Shown here piece by piece: positions 1 to 10,830 of a DNA stretch of 24,208 nt. Every line of letters starts with the position of its first letter. Positions within the stretch are counted from its first letter, which is position 1. The notes under the pieces are model-generated. The model was not told where the DNA came from and did not search any database. It was given only the letters and a program-made list of their open reading frames with translations. The DNA comes from Folioceros fuciformis (lineage: Eukaryota; Anthocerotophyta; Anthocerotopsida; Anthocerotales). The stretch spans positions 1-24,208 of the forward strand of contig JBNGIO010006173.1 in assembly GCA_049999805.1 (NCBI GenBank), written 5' to 3'. A program made the position numbers and the translations under genes.

Positions 1-1206
1 GCCACGGTTCAAAGAGGAAGGAGCCCAGTGTCCTCCACCCGCCATGCCCGGAGCGGAAACAATTTCCTCCCTTCCAACAGGGAAGCGACAAATTAAGCAC
101 GGTTGCACTGGCAGACGCCGGGATATGTCTGGCCTCCGCGGGCGATGGCGGAGCGAGGAGGAAGCGTGACGGAGAGAGTGTAGAGAGAGGATGCTAGAGG
201 CATCTAGAGGCCCCTGGCGTTGCCTACGGTCGGCCAAGAAACGACCGGTCGCCCGGCCCACTGCTCGATGGCGACTCCGGGCCTCCGGTTCGTGGTACTA
301 TACACACCGGGGTGGTAAGAAGCGCGAGCGGGCGCCGCTTCTTACCGCGTTGGAAGTTAGTGTGTCCAGCAGTGGCGTTCCGGCGTTGACCACTGTTTCC
401 GGCCCCGGTGTCCGGTTTCCAGTTCCCGGTTCCCCGTTCACGGTTTCCGGTCACCGGCTCGCGTGTCGGGGCTAGGGTTAGGGCAAGTTGCGTGCAGGCG
501 ACGTCGAGGCTGTGGAGAGAAGCTGTCCGCACGCCCCACGGGGCTCGAGACACGCACACATGTACACACGTCCAACACATCCAAGCCAGGCGACAGAAGT
601 CGGAAAGAGACGTGATTATCAAGAGATTAGGATATTTGTGCAGTTTGGTACGTGCGAAGGCACAAAGCTGTTGCTGCCAGCGGGGTGCTCCAGCCAGGTG
701 TCGGATGGCGATTCGGTGGGAGTCTGGAAAACGCTGGTGGGGCGAGATGCTTGTGTTCCGTTCCGTTTCGTGACACGGGGGTCTGAGGTGGCTGGCCTGG
801 CTGAATGCTTGTTTAACTGCCCTAATAAAATCGATTATAAATCCGGAGCTAATGGGCTGGCCACTGCCACTCACGGCCTGGCTCTCATCCTCACAAGTTG
901 CACCAGGCCGGCTTGCCTTGGCTGGGCTCGCCGCCTCGCGAGATGTTGGAGCCAGGGCCAAGATGTGAGGCTGGGCCGTTGGCACTCATGGTGTGACAAC
1001 GGCTCTCACCGCTGGTCGGGTGTGCATAATGCTGCCAAGCTACATGAGTGTTGTGATAGAGAAACAAAGCATGGGCATACTGCTCCGCCGCCCCGCCCGT
1101 ATGGCTGATTAGACCAGGCCAGAGCAAACAAAAAGAAGGGCACAGTAATGGCCGGTCGAGTCCCCACCTACTGTACTGGCTCAACGTCGATGTATGCGCG
1201 TGGTGG

Positions 1207-1235
1207 CCCAGGCCCCAGGCCCCCGGCCCAGGCCC
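1207..1235 (-). other. G-quadruplex-capable C-run cluster
   Basis: Five runs of three or more C (1207-1209, 1213-1216, 1220-1224, 1227-1229, 1233-1235) are separated by two to four bases. The minus strand therefore has five G runs with short loops, which fits the standard G-quadruplex pattern. The patch reads as a degenerate tandem of CCCAGG-like units. No transcript can be assigned to it. Confidence 0.6.
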
Positions 1236-1298
1236 AGGCCGGCCTGATATGTGGGCGGATTTGCGGTAAGGGAGTATTTATGAATGGGCTGCGGGCGT

Positions 1299-1306
1299 TG
1301 ACGTCA
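1299..1306. promoter_or_regulatory. TGACGTCA palindrome (bZIP/CRE-type site)
   Basis: A perfect eight-base palindrome, TGACGTCA, is the consensus for CRE/TGA-type bZIP factors in plants and animals. It lies in GC-rich DNA with no gene called directly downstream, so its target is unknown. Such a site can arise by chance; the nearby C-run cluster makes a regulatory region somewhat more plausible. Confidence 0.35.
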
Positions 1307-2597
1307 TGGATTCCAAGCAACTCACTCAGAGAGCCTCACTCGCAGCCTCCACTCCAGAGGCAGATGATTCGAGAGCGCTTATATTAGGTTATCTAGCTCG
1401 CTTGGTACACGCTGGGTCTGGGTGCTGTTGGAGACGTGGCTGGAAAGGCGGTGCTGGAATGGACTGCAAGGCGATGGCTTGCGCAGTGGCAGATGCAGGC
1501 CACAGGTTCCATGGAGCTCCAGGCACCTCCTGCGGCAGCTGGATGCACAGGAGTGTGTCCGCTGGTTCAACTGGGCGCTGCATCCAGGAAGCCCAATGGC
1601 CAAGCTCGGAGGGCATTCCTGTTCACTGCAGGAATAAAGACGTCGGACTTTTTCCTGACACACCGATGCTGGTGGCTGATAGAGGAGGACCCGGGAAGGG
1701 AACCACGACATGGGTGGCATGAGTGACACACGCTATCCTACAGACCGAGGGGCCTGCCTTAGGCTTGGCGTCCATTTCCGAAAGCAGATGGACAACGCCT
1801 GGAGGCTTGGGGCCCTGCCACACTCGTGCATTGGCTGTAGCAGGACCAAGTGTGCTGGGCACAAGGCTAGCCTAGTGCTCCAGCTCCAGCAACAAGGTAC
1901 ACACCGTACGTCCATATGTACATGGAGCGCTACAGCCTGCTCCCAATCCGTTCGTCACACGCCACAATTGACTGGCCTGTCCGCCTGCCCAACGGAGACA
2001 AGTACAGTACATGTGACATCAGCCATCTGTCTCCTGCCCTTTCCCTACCTTTCCTTTCCTGCTAAGTAAGTATGTATGAACCATGTAAGCTGGCTGGGCT
2101 GGGTTAGGCAATGTCCATCAATATGGATCGGGTATTATGAAGCGCTGTGTTTGAAACAAAGAGTGTGACGCCACCGTATGCCTGTATGCACGCGTGTTTC
2201 AGCTTCCTTTCCAACCACTCCGACCGACTGATGAGAGACTGTCATCCCACTCAATTCCAGTCCAGTGGATGAGCGAGGTGTCCTGTACCGCGCAACAAGG
2301 ACATGACATCTTCATGAGCCTTTGTCCCTTCTCCGTATTCGGTCCACGTAGTAACACTTGTGCACTTTCTACATCTTTAATTAAATAAAGTATAAACTGA
2401 CTTAAATTATTTTTTATATTTATTTTATTATGATATTATATATTAATTTTATGCACTAGCTAAGCTCGAAGCCTAATCCATACTTTCTTTCTAGTCCAGC
2501 TATAAGAATGGAGACTCCATCAATAAAATAAGACTTGAAGGGCAGCCTATTTGACTATATACCAGTGAATTGAGGGCAAAGAATTCGTTAAATGGCA

Positions 2598-2696
2598 AAG
2601 AACCCACTAAATGTTACTCGCCATGGATGTGGCAAAGAANNNNNNNNNNGCCATGGATGTGGCAAAGAACCCACTAAATGTTACTCGCCATGGATG
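2598..2696 (+). repeat. Direct repeat flanking a 10-N gap
   Basis: A segment beginning AAGAACCCACTAAATG and running through GCCATGGATGTGGCAAAGAA occurs on both sides of the N run at 2640-2649. The 20 bases before the gap (2620-2639) are identical to the 20 bases after it (2650-2669), and the CCCACTAAATGTTACTCGCC stretch recurs as well. This is either a real short tandem repeat or two contig ends that overlap and were joined without merging. Confidence 0.75.
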
Positions 2697-2703
2697 CCAA
2701 GCC

Positions 2704-2878
2704 AAGAATTGGTCTACTAGCCTCCATCAACATCACCTATATGATGAAAAAGGACTTATGTAGCTACAACTACTGTAAATGATGCCTTATGGCTTGCACT
2801 AGCTATCATCTAGTAAAGAACTGGCCTACTAGCCTCCATGAACATCACTTATGTGATGAAAAAGGACCTATCTACAAC
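2704..2878 (+). repeat. Imperfect two-copy direct repeat, about 112 bp period
   Basis: Copy one (about 2704-2770) and copy two (about 2815-2878) share AAGAA-TGG-CTACTAGCCTCCAT, then ACATCAC-TAT-TGATGAAAAAGGAC and CTACAAC, with scattered substitutions. The spacer between them contains AT-rich sequence and a CTAGCTATCATCTAG patch. I see no coding capacity. It may be a degraded transposon end or a simple duplication. Confidence 0.6.
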
Positions 2879-3730
2879 TTTAACTATTAAAATAAATTAA
2901 TATATTTATTTAGAATATTTTAACATATCAAACTAACTCTTGAATTTAAAATAAGATTAAATTTTACTATAAATATTTTATAATAATAATTGAATATAAT
3001 AAATGAGATGTGGTAGCATTATTAAAGAAACTTATGACTATTTTAATAATAGAGTAATAGTTTATGAAGTATATTAAATTATTTTTAACGTTTACTAAAA
3101 TTGGCTATATTCTACTTGCTAATTGGAAAAAGAAAATGCTCGTAAGAGTTTATAAAAGTAATGTGAAGTAAGGATATTTGTTTGAATATGAATAATTTGA
3201 ATCCAATATAGATCCAATGATGAAAATATTATGAAAGGAGCTTAGGTTAGTGGTTTGGACTTGGGAGCTTTCTAAAGAGTTTAACCATTAATTCATAAAT
3301 ATGATTTAGAAATATTATAATTATATATATTAAAAATAAATTATTTTGAGAAAATTAAGTGCTTTTTCTTAAGAAAGACAAAAGGGATGTCTTGCTTACT
3401 ACTACCACCAAGAGAAACAAGTACAATAACTTGCATGAATGATGAAATAATTGTACTCCTTTAGGGGCAAGTAATCTCTAAGATGGTTGCAGACCATCCC
3501 TAATGGATCCCCTGGTGGAAATTCATGGAGTGAAGGTACGGGCTTAACCAAAGATGATTTTGTAGGCTTAAAAGGCTTCTCAACAGAGAAGTTCAGTTCC
3601 TATTGTTTGGCTAAATAGAGTTGCTAGGCACAAGATGAAGGGCCTGAAGGATGTTAACAGTCTCCTCAAAGCAAGTTGGTGCAATTAGGGATGAAGAGCA
3701 CAACTATCCTATGTCTTCTTCACGTGAATA

Positions 3731-6700
3731 ATCAAAAGACATAGTTTAATATACACCCTCTTAAAAGACTCCTCAATCCCAACATGGGAGTATTAAAGAT
3801 GGCTGATAATCTTCCCACAATAATACTAAGGACACCACCTGGGAAGAAAAGGAACACTGCCCATGCATCATGAAGTGCCTTGAGAGGCACCAAAGATAAG
3901 GCAAATGTAGAAAACCAAGATTTGTAGAGAGGCAACAGATGGTCCACGTTGTCAATGAATCTAATGCTAAGATGCCACAGGAAGTCCAAATTTTGGGTCT
4001 GGACTTAGGAAAATAGCTATAAAATATGGTAGCTATTGTTGACCATCCCACATTGTTTGATCAAAGTCCTTGTAAACTAAGCCAATATGGTTCTTAACCT
4101 TGATCTATAAGAGTGTTTTTTTAGGTAGAGAATGAGGTATTCTATCTCAAAGGTACCCATGAAAAACACCTTAAGATGTGGTCACCAAAACTTGCTCACA
4201 CCATAAGGACATTGTTGTTTAGAATAATATGAAAGCCTCTTCGACTTTAGGGTTGTGTCTATCTTCCTGCTTAGATTATCACTACTGACTATAAAGATTC
4301 CATTAGTGAACATATCATCCTCAATCCTTTTAGGACAATGAAGGGATGTACTACAGCAACGTTCCCACTTGTAGGAAGGAAGAAATAGAACCTTAAAGAG
4401 ACTATCAAGGCATTTTCACACCATAAGCAAAATGTCCCCTATAGGACTTGATGTTCGATCAAATTTCTCATCTTTGTGTCAAGAAATTACATACCTTTTT
4501 CAAAAGACCATCTACCTGAACCCAGGGAAACAACTCTTCGATATACAAGCCTAGTATATCTCTTTGGGCTGCTTGAGGTCATATCGGAATTCAAGATGCG
4601 AAATGAAGTGTCACAAGTAATACTACGTACAACCCGTAAGAGTTACATCCTCTAACGAATCCGTTTGCTCACGTAAGTGTCTGTACTTGGTCCAAAAGGG
4701 TCTCAGGCAAGGATGCGTCCTCCACGCACCACGTTAGTGGCGGAACAGAGTAAGACACTGCCACTGGACGGCACTCTGCATCGTAGGCTGGGAGTAATGT
4801 GAACGATAACACCCCATTCAATAAATCAGCCGAATTTACTTTGCAATGTGTGCTTTGTACATTCTACTCGCGCTTATCACCCATTCTGCGTATGTCCGCA
4901 AGCACTCACGGACATCCCGGACTGCCCTTCAGCCCACCCCTTTCTGCATTTGCAGATAGTAATACCCTGCCCTGTTGCACACCTCCGACGTTTGTGAATC
5001 TGCCTTCAGCAGAAAGGCAAATGAATGTGGTAAACGTGCGTGCAGCGATGTCCTCCTGCTCATTTTCTGCATTGAAGGGATATGGAAATTCCTGACTTGA
5101 CCCGGGCTGGGCGTATCCTTCCATGTTAGGTGCTATTTATTAGGTGCAAATACTTGCAGGTATTTGCAGCTGGCTAGTAGTAGGGAATGACGGCTACTTG
5201 TCGATAAACCGCTCCAGAATTTAAGAAATCCGGAGGGGATCCTTCTACAAAGAACGGTCTGTACTTATGGCCCATGCATTGATAAAGACAACTCTTTGGG
5301 CAGGAATGTTCTAGCCTGCTACCTTGGTGGCTTCCACAGAAGAGTGAGGAACCAACAGAGGTACACCTGGATGTCACCGGATCGTCTCCTTGACTCTAGA
5401 TGCGTCAGTTTTGGAAGATCCACGCCAGTAACCTGTCGGTAGCTGCGCACCACGTAATTCACCTCCTACCGTCATCTCTCCGAAGTTGCAGGATGTCGCA
5501 ATAACTCAGTCATCGCCCATTCCGTAGTTACAATGATTGTTGTGACGACTCCAGCCACGATCATTGACAAGTCCTTCAAAGGGAAAATGTGGTTATTGCT
5601 GCCCTGGCTCACATGGGAGTTTCCCATATTCGACCATTCAGGTTTGTAGCTCTGGATGATGGTAGCTTTGAGGGATTAGCCTGTCTCTCTACAGAGTCGC
5701 TCGATAGCTGGTCTTCTTCATTCAACTGCAACCAGATGTCAAGATAGCTAGTGTTTTGCACTTGGGCCCACGTTTTTCATTCACAAGAAGATGCTCGTTA
5801 GACCACATTGCACGCAGGACTCAGGAGCTGGTGACTCGCACTGGTTTTTCTGCTGCTGTACTGGAATTGGTAAAGTTTTCAGGTACCTCAGTTCTGATCA
5901 AAAGCACCCAGATCTTTCCTTCCCCGAGGACATCGTTAGGGAAGGGGTTAGGAAGTCTTCCATGTGGACGTCCAGTCCTCATAATTTTCAAGAAAGTAGC
6001 ATAAAATCCCCTCTTGATGTTTATTAGGCCACACCTTGGGCGAGAAAGGGCTTGCCGCCAGGCGATCGGATCACATCAGGTCTCCAGATGTCACACACAC
6101 AACTTATGCTTCATTTCATCTGGACGACATGTTCCTTTCAGCACATTGAGAAGCCTTATGCAAATTTGCACCTGCACAGCACCAGGTCTTTCCTGGACTT
6201 CGCTTGGCCGGTCGTTACCAACTCCGGTGACGCTCAGCCATTTGAATTGTTGCGAATCGCCCGGGAAATAAGGGCTCATGTCCGCAGCTGCTGGAATCGG
6301 GAATCATTTAGGCATCGACCCTGGGCCTGCAGACTTGCAATCCATTCCATTCCCCATGGCTAATTCGTGACCACCCAACATCAATACCTTCGTCGAGTTC
6401 GTCTTTTGGCGTCATGGTGACTACTGGCTGGCTCCTGATTTTGAGAGCCCAGTATAATCTCGACCTTCCAGTTTGATGCGTCTGGTGAAATGCAAGTGTG
6501 CAGGCTAGTGCTGGTGCCAGGATGTGCTCCTGGACCAATTCCAGCAGCTGTGAGCATGAGGCGTTATTGCCGGTGGAATTTTGAACGGTTCAACTGGCTG
6601 CGCTTTGACCACAGTTTGAAAGACGCTGGCCAGGTGGTGTGCCAAATATGTTTTGTACTAACGCGGTCTTGCAAAGTACCGTTGCTTTGGCATGAGCAAG

Positions 6701-7285
6701 TGTAAACTTGCAGTCATTTGGCCCCACTGGTCATGGACTGTACAGCAACACACTAAGTAGACACAGAACGCACCCTGTCGAGTTGGTCAGGCAGGCAGGT
6801 AATGTTTCCCTGATGCTGCAATGATGGTGATATGCAAGGTTCGATCCGTGCCAAGTTGTGGCGGAGTTGCTAGCTCCGAATTTGCACGCAGGATGGGAGG
6901 AGGTGATATGCGAATCATGTGCAAAAACTCCGGACACGAATTTCCATGCTCCTTCCATCTTTTGCTTCATTGTGGCTTCCAACAGCAGTTTTGCCAAAGC
7001 ATCTCCCGAATGCCAGATCGATCACCAACCAACTCATATAAGCATGGGATACCTACTGTCGAGATCATGTTGCAGTGGGTTCATGAAAGAGTACCGAGAA
7101 TTCAGCTTGATCTAGAATCGGCTTTAAGTATCAATGTTACAACGCTCTACAGCTGTATTCGATAAGTACATCGCGTCAGCGCGCTGCCTACAAATAGGAT
7201 GCGACTGCCTTGTGTTGTGTTGTGTGAATCAATCAGGTTGATAGGAGGTGGGGTTGGCCGTGTTAATCAAGTGGTGTTCTTGCAG
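3731..7285. other. Non-coding or unrecognised intergenic DNA
   Basis: About 3.5 kb of intermediate base composition without a gene I can support. Several frames stay open for 60-110 codons (for example minus 3773-4051, plus 5756-6004, plus 6052-6363, plus 6821-7165). They overlap one another on different strands, have no recognisable domains, and show no convincing splice structure. Long-decayed transposon sequence is plausible because the next region carries clear transposon remains. No terminal repeats could be paired by eye. Confidence 0.45.
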
Positions 7286-7292
7286 GTAATCT

Positions 7293-7694
7293 TTGTTCGG
7301 CGCAACTGAGCAATACATAAGGACGTCGACCATCCTCAGTCGACCACGACGCAGGCCAGTGGAGGAATTCAGACCGATCACACTCTCGTGGTCCTTGAAT
7401 CTGAATTTGCTAGGGATTGTCACAGCAAGGGAGGTTCATAAGCTGACCGAACGTGAATCCGGTGCGATGGTGGAAGGCGCAAAGGATGTGGCAACAGCTT
7501 TCCACTTCTTGGCTGGCGATTTCTTGGAGACGCTCCAGGAGATCATCCCGGAGGAGGAGCTTTACGTCGACAGCCGAAAACCTGAGCAGGAAGGTGTCTA
7601 CCCCTGTGTCTTCCAGACTTTCGGTGATCAATGTGGTGCCAAGCTAGAGGCCGTAGTAGCGGAATCGACGGACCTGCAGTTCTTAGCTGATTAG
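7293..7694 (+). CDS. Unrecognised open frame, possible exon or small gene
   Basis: An open frame of 133 codons begins at a TTG immediately after a likely 3' splice site (TTCTTGCAG ending 7285). Its first ATG is at about codon 53, so translation from that ATG would give only about 80 residues. The product is acidic, with FHFLAGDFLETLQEIIPEEE followed by a Cys-containing tail, and resembles an ordinary globular protein more than random translation. I do not recognise the family. A second coding-like frame follows at 7829-7984, and an AATAAA lies at 8004-8009, so this may be the middle part of a multi-exon gene with its 5' end upstream. It could equally be a chance frame or a gene relic. Confidence 0.3.
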   Translation: MFGATEQYIRTSTILSRPRRRPVEEFRPITLSWSLNLNLLGIVTAREVHKLTERESGAMVEGAKDVATAFHFLAGDFLETLQEIIPEEELYVDSRKPEQEGVYPCVFQTFGDQCGAKLEAVVAESTDLQFLAD

Positions 7695-7828
7695 AATCAA
7701 CGCCATGATGATGACTTTGGAAGCGAAGGACAATGGAGACGCTAGGGCTACTAAAACAGCTATGATTTTGGTCGAGTGGCCAACATCACTGGGGACGATC
7801 AGAGACGTCTAAGCGTAAGGTCAAGTAA

Positions 7829-7984
7829 GGTGGATCCAAGGTCTTGGCCGTGGTAGTGGAAGGCAATGGACAGGTAGCGGGTGGATCAACGTACGATCTC
7901 GTCATACTACTCTCGCTGATGCACAGGTCGCCCGAAATCCAGTTTAGGGGAGCTGGCGTCACGATGAAGCTCGTTGATGCGTGA
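7829..7984 (+). CDS. Possible terminal exon of an unrecognised gene
   Basis: Fifty-one codons are open from just after a TAA at 7826-7828 to a TGA at 7982-7984. The composition is protein-like: a hydrophobic core (STYDLVILLSLMHRSPEIQF) and then GAGVTMKLVDA before the stop. AG dinucleotides near 7829 could serve as a 3' splice site, and an AATAAA 20 bases after the stop fits a polyadenylation signal. I propose it as the last exon of the gene whose earlier exon may be 7293-7694, but frame continuity across an intron is not proven and I do not recognise the product. Confidence 0.25.
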   Translation, partial: GGSKVLAVVVEGNGQVAGGSTYDLVILLSLMHRSPEIQFRGAGVTMKLVDA

Positions 7985-8003
7985 GATTCAGCATCTCATG
8001 AAA

Positions 8004-8009
8004 AATAAA
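8004..8009 (+). terminator. AATAAA polyadenylation signal candidate
   Basis: The canonical hexamer lies 20 bases after the TGA of the frame ending at 7984, followed by T-rich sequence. It is placed as expected for a plus-strand gene ending here, but the hexamer is common by chance in AT-rich DNA. Confidence 0.3.
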
Positions 8010-8740
8010 TTGTTGTATCCTCTGAACCCTGGTATTGGTATGTACACCGTAGAAGTTTTTCTTTTCGTTTCACAGTAGTTCGACGACGAAGCGTGAGAAC
8101 TCGCTCCCTTCACTTTTCCTTTCGATGCGGACTTGGTTTTGTTCTTCACTCCTCGCTCTGATCGCTCCAGCGTTGTTATCGCTTCAGTTCAGTTTAGGTT
8201 TACCGGTTGCGCGCATCCAAGGAAAGGAAAAATTTTGGTTGTCTCTTTCTGCGGTTTTGGATGTATTCTTGGCATTCGTCTTTTGCAATGATTTTATTAG
8301 GGGTCGCCCTAGGAAGGGTCTTTAGATGTTGGTCCTACTCACTCTTTAGGATAAGAGCAACTTCATGTAGGTAGGACTAAAAAGCGCATACTTTTAAGAC
8401 GAGCCAAGTATCGGGATGCATGAAGACTCCAAGCATTTAATGATAGAATGGGAAAATGTTAGGGGTTAGGGTCTAGCTTCTTGGTCTCATTCCTGAATAT
8501 TCTTATACCTTGTCTTTGGTACCTAAGTTGTTCATGTTTTTTTTATCCATAATTGAAGACCTAAGTCACTCCTTTGATGACCATGTTGTAGAGGGGCTAC
8601 GAGTGCAAGATTGTTGAGCTAGGTTGGGAATGTCACAGCCTTGTGGCCATGGCTCAAGATTCCATTCTAGGAGCCAGCTTCTATTCAAACTTCCACCCAC
8701 ACCTAGTCTTCTTCTACCTCAATGAGGCAGTTTGAAACAA
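8010..8740. other. Intergenic DNA, no gene seen
   Basis: A 66-codon plus-strand frame (8125-8325) begins with a hydrophobic stretch but has no recognisable domain or splice structure, so I do not call it. A TTAGGGGTTAGGG run lies near 8459-8471. The stretch leads into the decayed integrase. Confidence 0.45.
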
Positions 8741-9540
8741 TTATAGAGCTTACACAGTTTTAGAAGGACGGTTGTTTAGGATTGGAGGAAATAGAGTGCT
8801 TAGGTTGTATACATGGGGAGACCAAATCCCAAGAATTCTACTCAAAGTACATGATTCAGTTCATGGTGGCTACTTTGACTTAGCTACAACAACGAAAAAG
8901 GTCTTTTGTGATGGATATTTCTACCCTACCATGTTTTGGGATGTGCACGAATGCTGCAAACAATGCCCAAGGTGCCAAAAATATGCACCAATTAGTTTAA
9001 GGAATGGCGTGCTTTGCCCAATGTTTCACCTATTACATTGCAAGGAATGCTTACTTGGTGGTTGCAACATACTGCACAACCAAGTGAGTGGAGGCCTATC
9101 TTGTTCCAGCAATTTCCAGTGATGTTGTTACTCAATTTTTACATCACCAAGTGATAACTAGGTTTGGGTATTCTCATGAGTTAATCTTTAACCAAGGAAA
9201 GCAATTTTTGAACATTGTTGTAGCTAGGATGACTCACATGTATACAATCAAGCACAAGTTCACAATCCAATATCATTTTGTGACTATTAGAGAAGTAGAG
9301 AGTTTTAACAAGCTTAAGGCTTTGACCAAAGTGTTGACCAACACTATTACTGAGGCACTTAAGTGGGACCAACACTTTAATGAAATGCTTTGGGCCATAC
9401 ACACAAGGACAAAGGCTTATCTTAACTTGTTACCCTTTAATATAGTCTGTGGAGTAGAAGCAAGAATACCAAGTATTCTTGCTTGTCTTATAGAACATTA
9501 CTTTGCATTTTTGCTCATCTTGTACGTATTTGCACGTAGC
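8740..9540 (+). pseudogene. Decayed Ty3/Gypsy retrotransposon integrase
   Basis: This is the integrase part of a plant Ty3/Gypsy pol gene, which normally inserts element cDNA into host chromosomes. The frame from 8772 carries the zinc-binding N domain: histidines in HDSVHGG, then GYFYPTMFWDVHECCKQC and a CxxC (CPRC), followed by QKYAP. The family usually has GGH where this copy reads GGY. The catalytic core continues in a second frame (from about 9030, annotated open frame 9088-9555), with VVAT, FNQGKQFLN, VESFNK and LLPFNIVCGVEARIP in family order. The copy is dead. A TGA interrupts the start of the core, the first catalytic Asp position reads Tyr (VATY), and the second reads Asn in FNQG; the Glu in VESFNK is kept. 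I found no reverse transcriptase, protease or paired LTRs nearby. Confidence 0.85.
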
Positions 9541-9978
9541 AATTGGGCATATTAGTTTTCAGCTAGGGTAGGTTGACAGTGTTCGGACATATCGTTTCCA
9601 CCATTCCTGAATGCATGACATCCATTGGCCAGCGCACTGTACCGCAAACTCCTTACGTGATTTGCTAAGCAGGTTTAGATTGTTTGGATAACTGTTACAC
9701 CCTCAATTGTTATTCAATGAATTGTTCTGCATTTGTCCACAACATATGTGGTATCATGGTTGTGTGTATGTAACCTCTACACTACCAATGTTGTCCGCTA
9801 GATACCTTCCCCAAACTTCTTAGGGTACTAGCTCGATATGCCATCATGCATTGTCAATGACCTCCTTGCCTTTTATGGAGTGAAGGTGGATTAGGATGAA
9901 GGGTGATGTGTTTGGAAGTGACCTTTGTCAATACGTATCTAGCAATCCTAGGTAGTAGTAGCTCACTGCATGCAATAC
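9541..9978. other. Spacer between two decayed transposon fragments
   Basis: About 440 bp of AT-leaning sequence without a supported gene. It separates the integrase remains from the DUF7869-like remains. I see no terminal inverted repeats or LTR ends that would delimit either element. Confidence 0.5.
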
Positions 9979-10830
9979 TGGCTGCCTGAGGAGAAGTATC
10001 AAGCAGCATTGAATGTGCACAAGGAGCGCTTGAGTATAAAGAGGAAAAAGATGAAAAAAATTGGAGTAAAAGCTATGTCTACCCACAAAAGTATATGATG
10101 CTAGCAATCGATGGCATGGATCAAAAGAAGGCCGAGTTGCCACACTTCCTATGATGGCCCAAGAACTTAAGCAAAGATGTTCATATATCAATTAACATCG
10201 TGGGTTGCATGATCCACAACTATGTGTTTAAGACCAAGGCATTTTTACATTTTTTCAATTTAAGAAATGATGCAAATCTGACCATATGTGTGATTCTCAA
10301 CATGATACACAATTATGAGGGCGTCTTGTTAAAGATGTTCTACTTGCAATTAGACAACACATGCAAGAAGAATTAGCTTCTATTTACTTACTTGAATATG
10401 TTAGTAGATATAGGGACATGATCGAATTAAGATAGGGTTTCTTCTAGTAGGCCATAAACATGACCAAATAAATTACATGTTTTCTTGCTTCTCTATAAAC
10501 TTGAGACACAAGGAGGCTCATATGTCCTAGCACTTGCATCCATTATAGCCGATGCATACACATTGATTCTGGAGGTGAAAGAAATGATAAAGGTTCCACA
10601 CTTTCCGCCCGTACGTGTAGTCCCTTTAGATAGGCGAACAGAGACACCTTATAGTGTGGTAATCAAAGGGTTGAACAACCTCTCTTTCCATCACTAATTT
10701 AAGATCATGATAGAAAACAGAGACGACCGTGGCAACATTATATTCATCCAAAGCAAGCAGAATTCTACATCTATAATGTGGGAGATAAAGGGGGATTGGA
10801 ATCTCCAAGATTCGTCCTAACTAAGGACGT
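9979..10830 (+). pseudogene. Decayed DUF7869-like transposon-associated protein
   Basis: Scattered in several plus-strand frames are motifs, in the right order, of a large repeat-encoded protein family of plants and animals that I know as DUF7869-like. They are LPEEKYQAALNVHKER (about 9982), AIDGMDQKKAELPHF (10104-10148), SINIVGCMIHNY and then NDANLTICVI, LQLDN (about 10344-10358), FLLVGHKHDQI with MFSCFS (10438-10490), and later VIKGLNNLSFHH and IQSKQNSTS (to about 10775). IDGMDQ, LQLDN and VGHxHDxI are the family's typical signatures; their biochemical role is unknown to me. In-frame stops and at least two frame changes interrupt them, so it cannot be translated whole. The copy may be an independent element or may have been captured with the adjacent Gypsy fragment. 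The family assignment is from memory. Confidence 0.6.

Larger units (their letters stand above)
1..2390. other. GC-rich stretch with no supported gene
   Basis: Open frames here overlap on both strands without domain-like composition, splice structure or recognisable motifs, so I call none as genes. The sequence is GC-rich and ends abruptly near 2390, where very AT-rich DNA begins. It contains a degenerate pyrimidine/CCGG-rich patch (about 395-460), a short TAGGGTTAGGG match (about 473-483), a C-run cluster (1207-1235), a palindromic TGACGTCA (1299-1306) and an AATAAA hexamer at 2384-2389. It could be promoter or UTR sequence of a gene beyond the left edge, or an untranslated transcript. Nothing in the sequence decides between these. 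Confidence 0.5.
2391..3730. other. AT-rich intergenic DNA with short duplications
   Basis: The sequence becomes strongly AT-rich (long TA, TTTA and ATTT stretches at 2400-2450 and 2880-3360). I see no gene. It holds two short direct duplications, annotated separately, and a ten-base assembly gap. Stops are frequent in all frames. Confidence 0.6.

Noticed and set aside
473-483. Interstitial telomere repeat (TAGGGTTAGGG)
   Set aside because: Fewer than two full units; short matches like this, and the one near 8459-8471, are common by chance or as telo-box elements.
224-1108. Overlapping frames of 253 codons (minus) and 206 codons (plus)
   Set aside because: They cover one another on opposite strands in GC-rich DNA and show no domain, splice structure or conserved-looking segment.
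3732-4051. Two minus-strand frames of 85 and 92 codons
   Set aside because: They overlap in different phases, are bounded by dense stops, and match no family I recognise; a very old transposon relic is possible but unsupported.
5756-6363. Series of plus-strand frames that could be strung together across stops
   Set aside because: Joining them needs several stops or frameshifts without splice sites, and the translations resemble nothing known.
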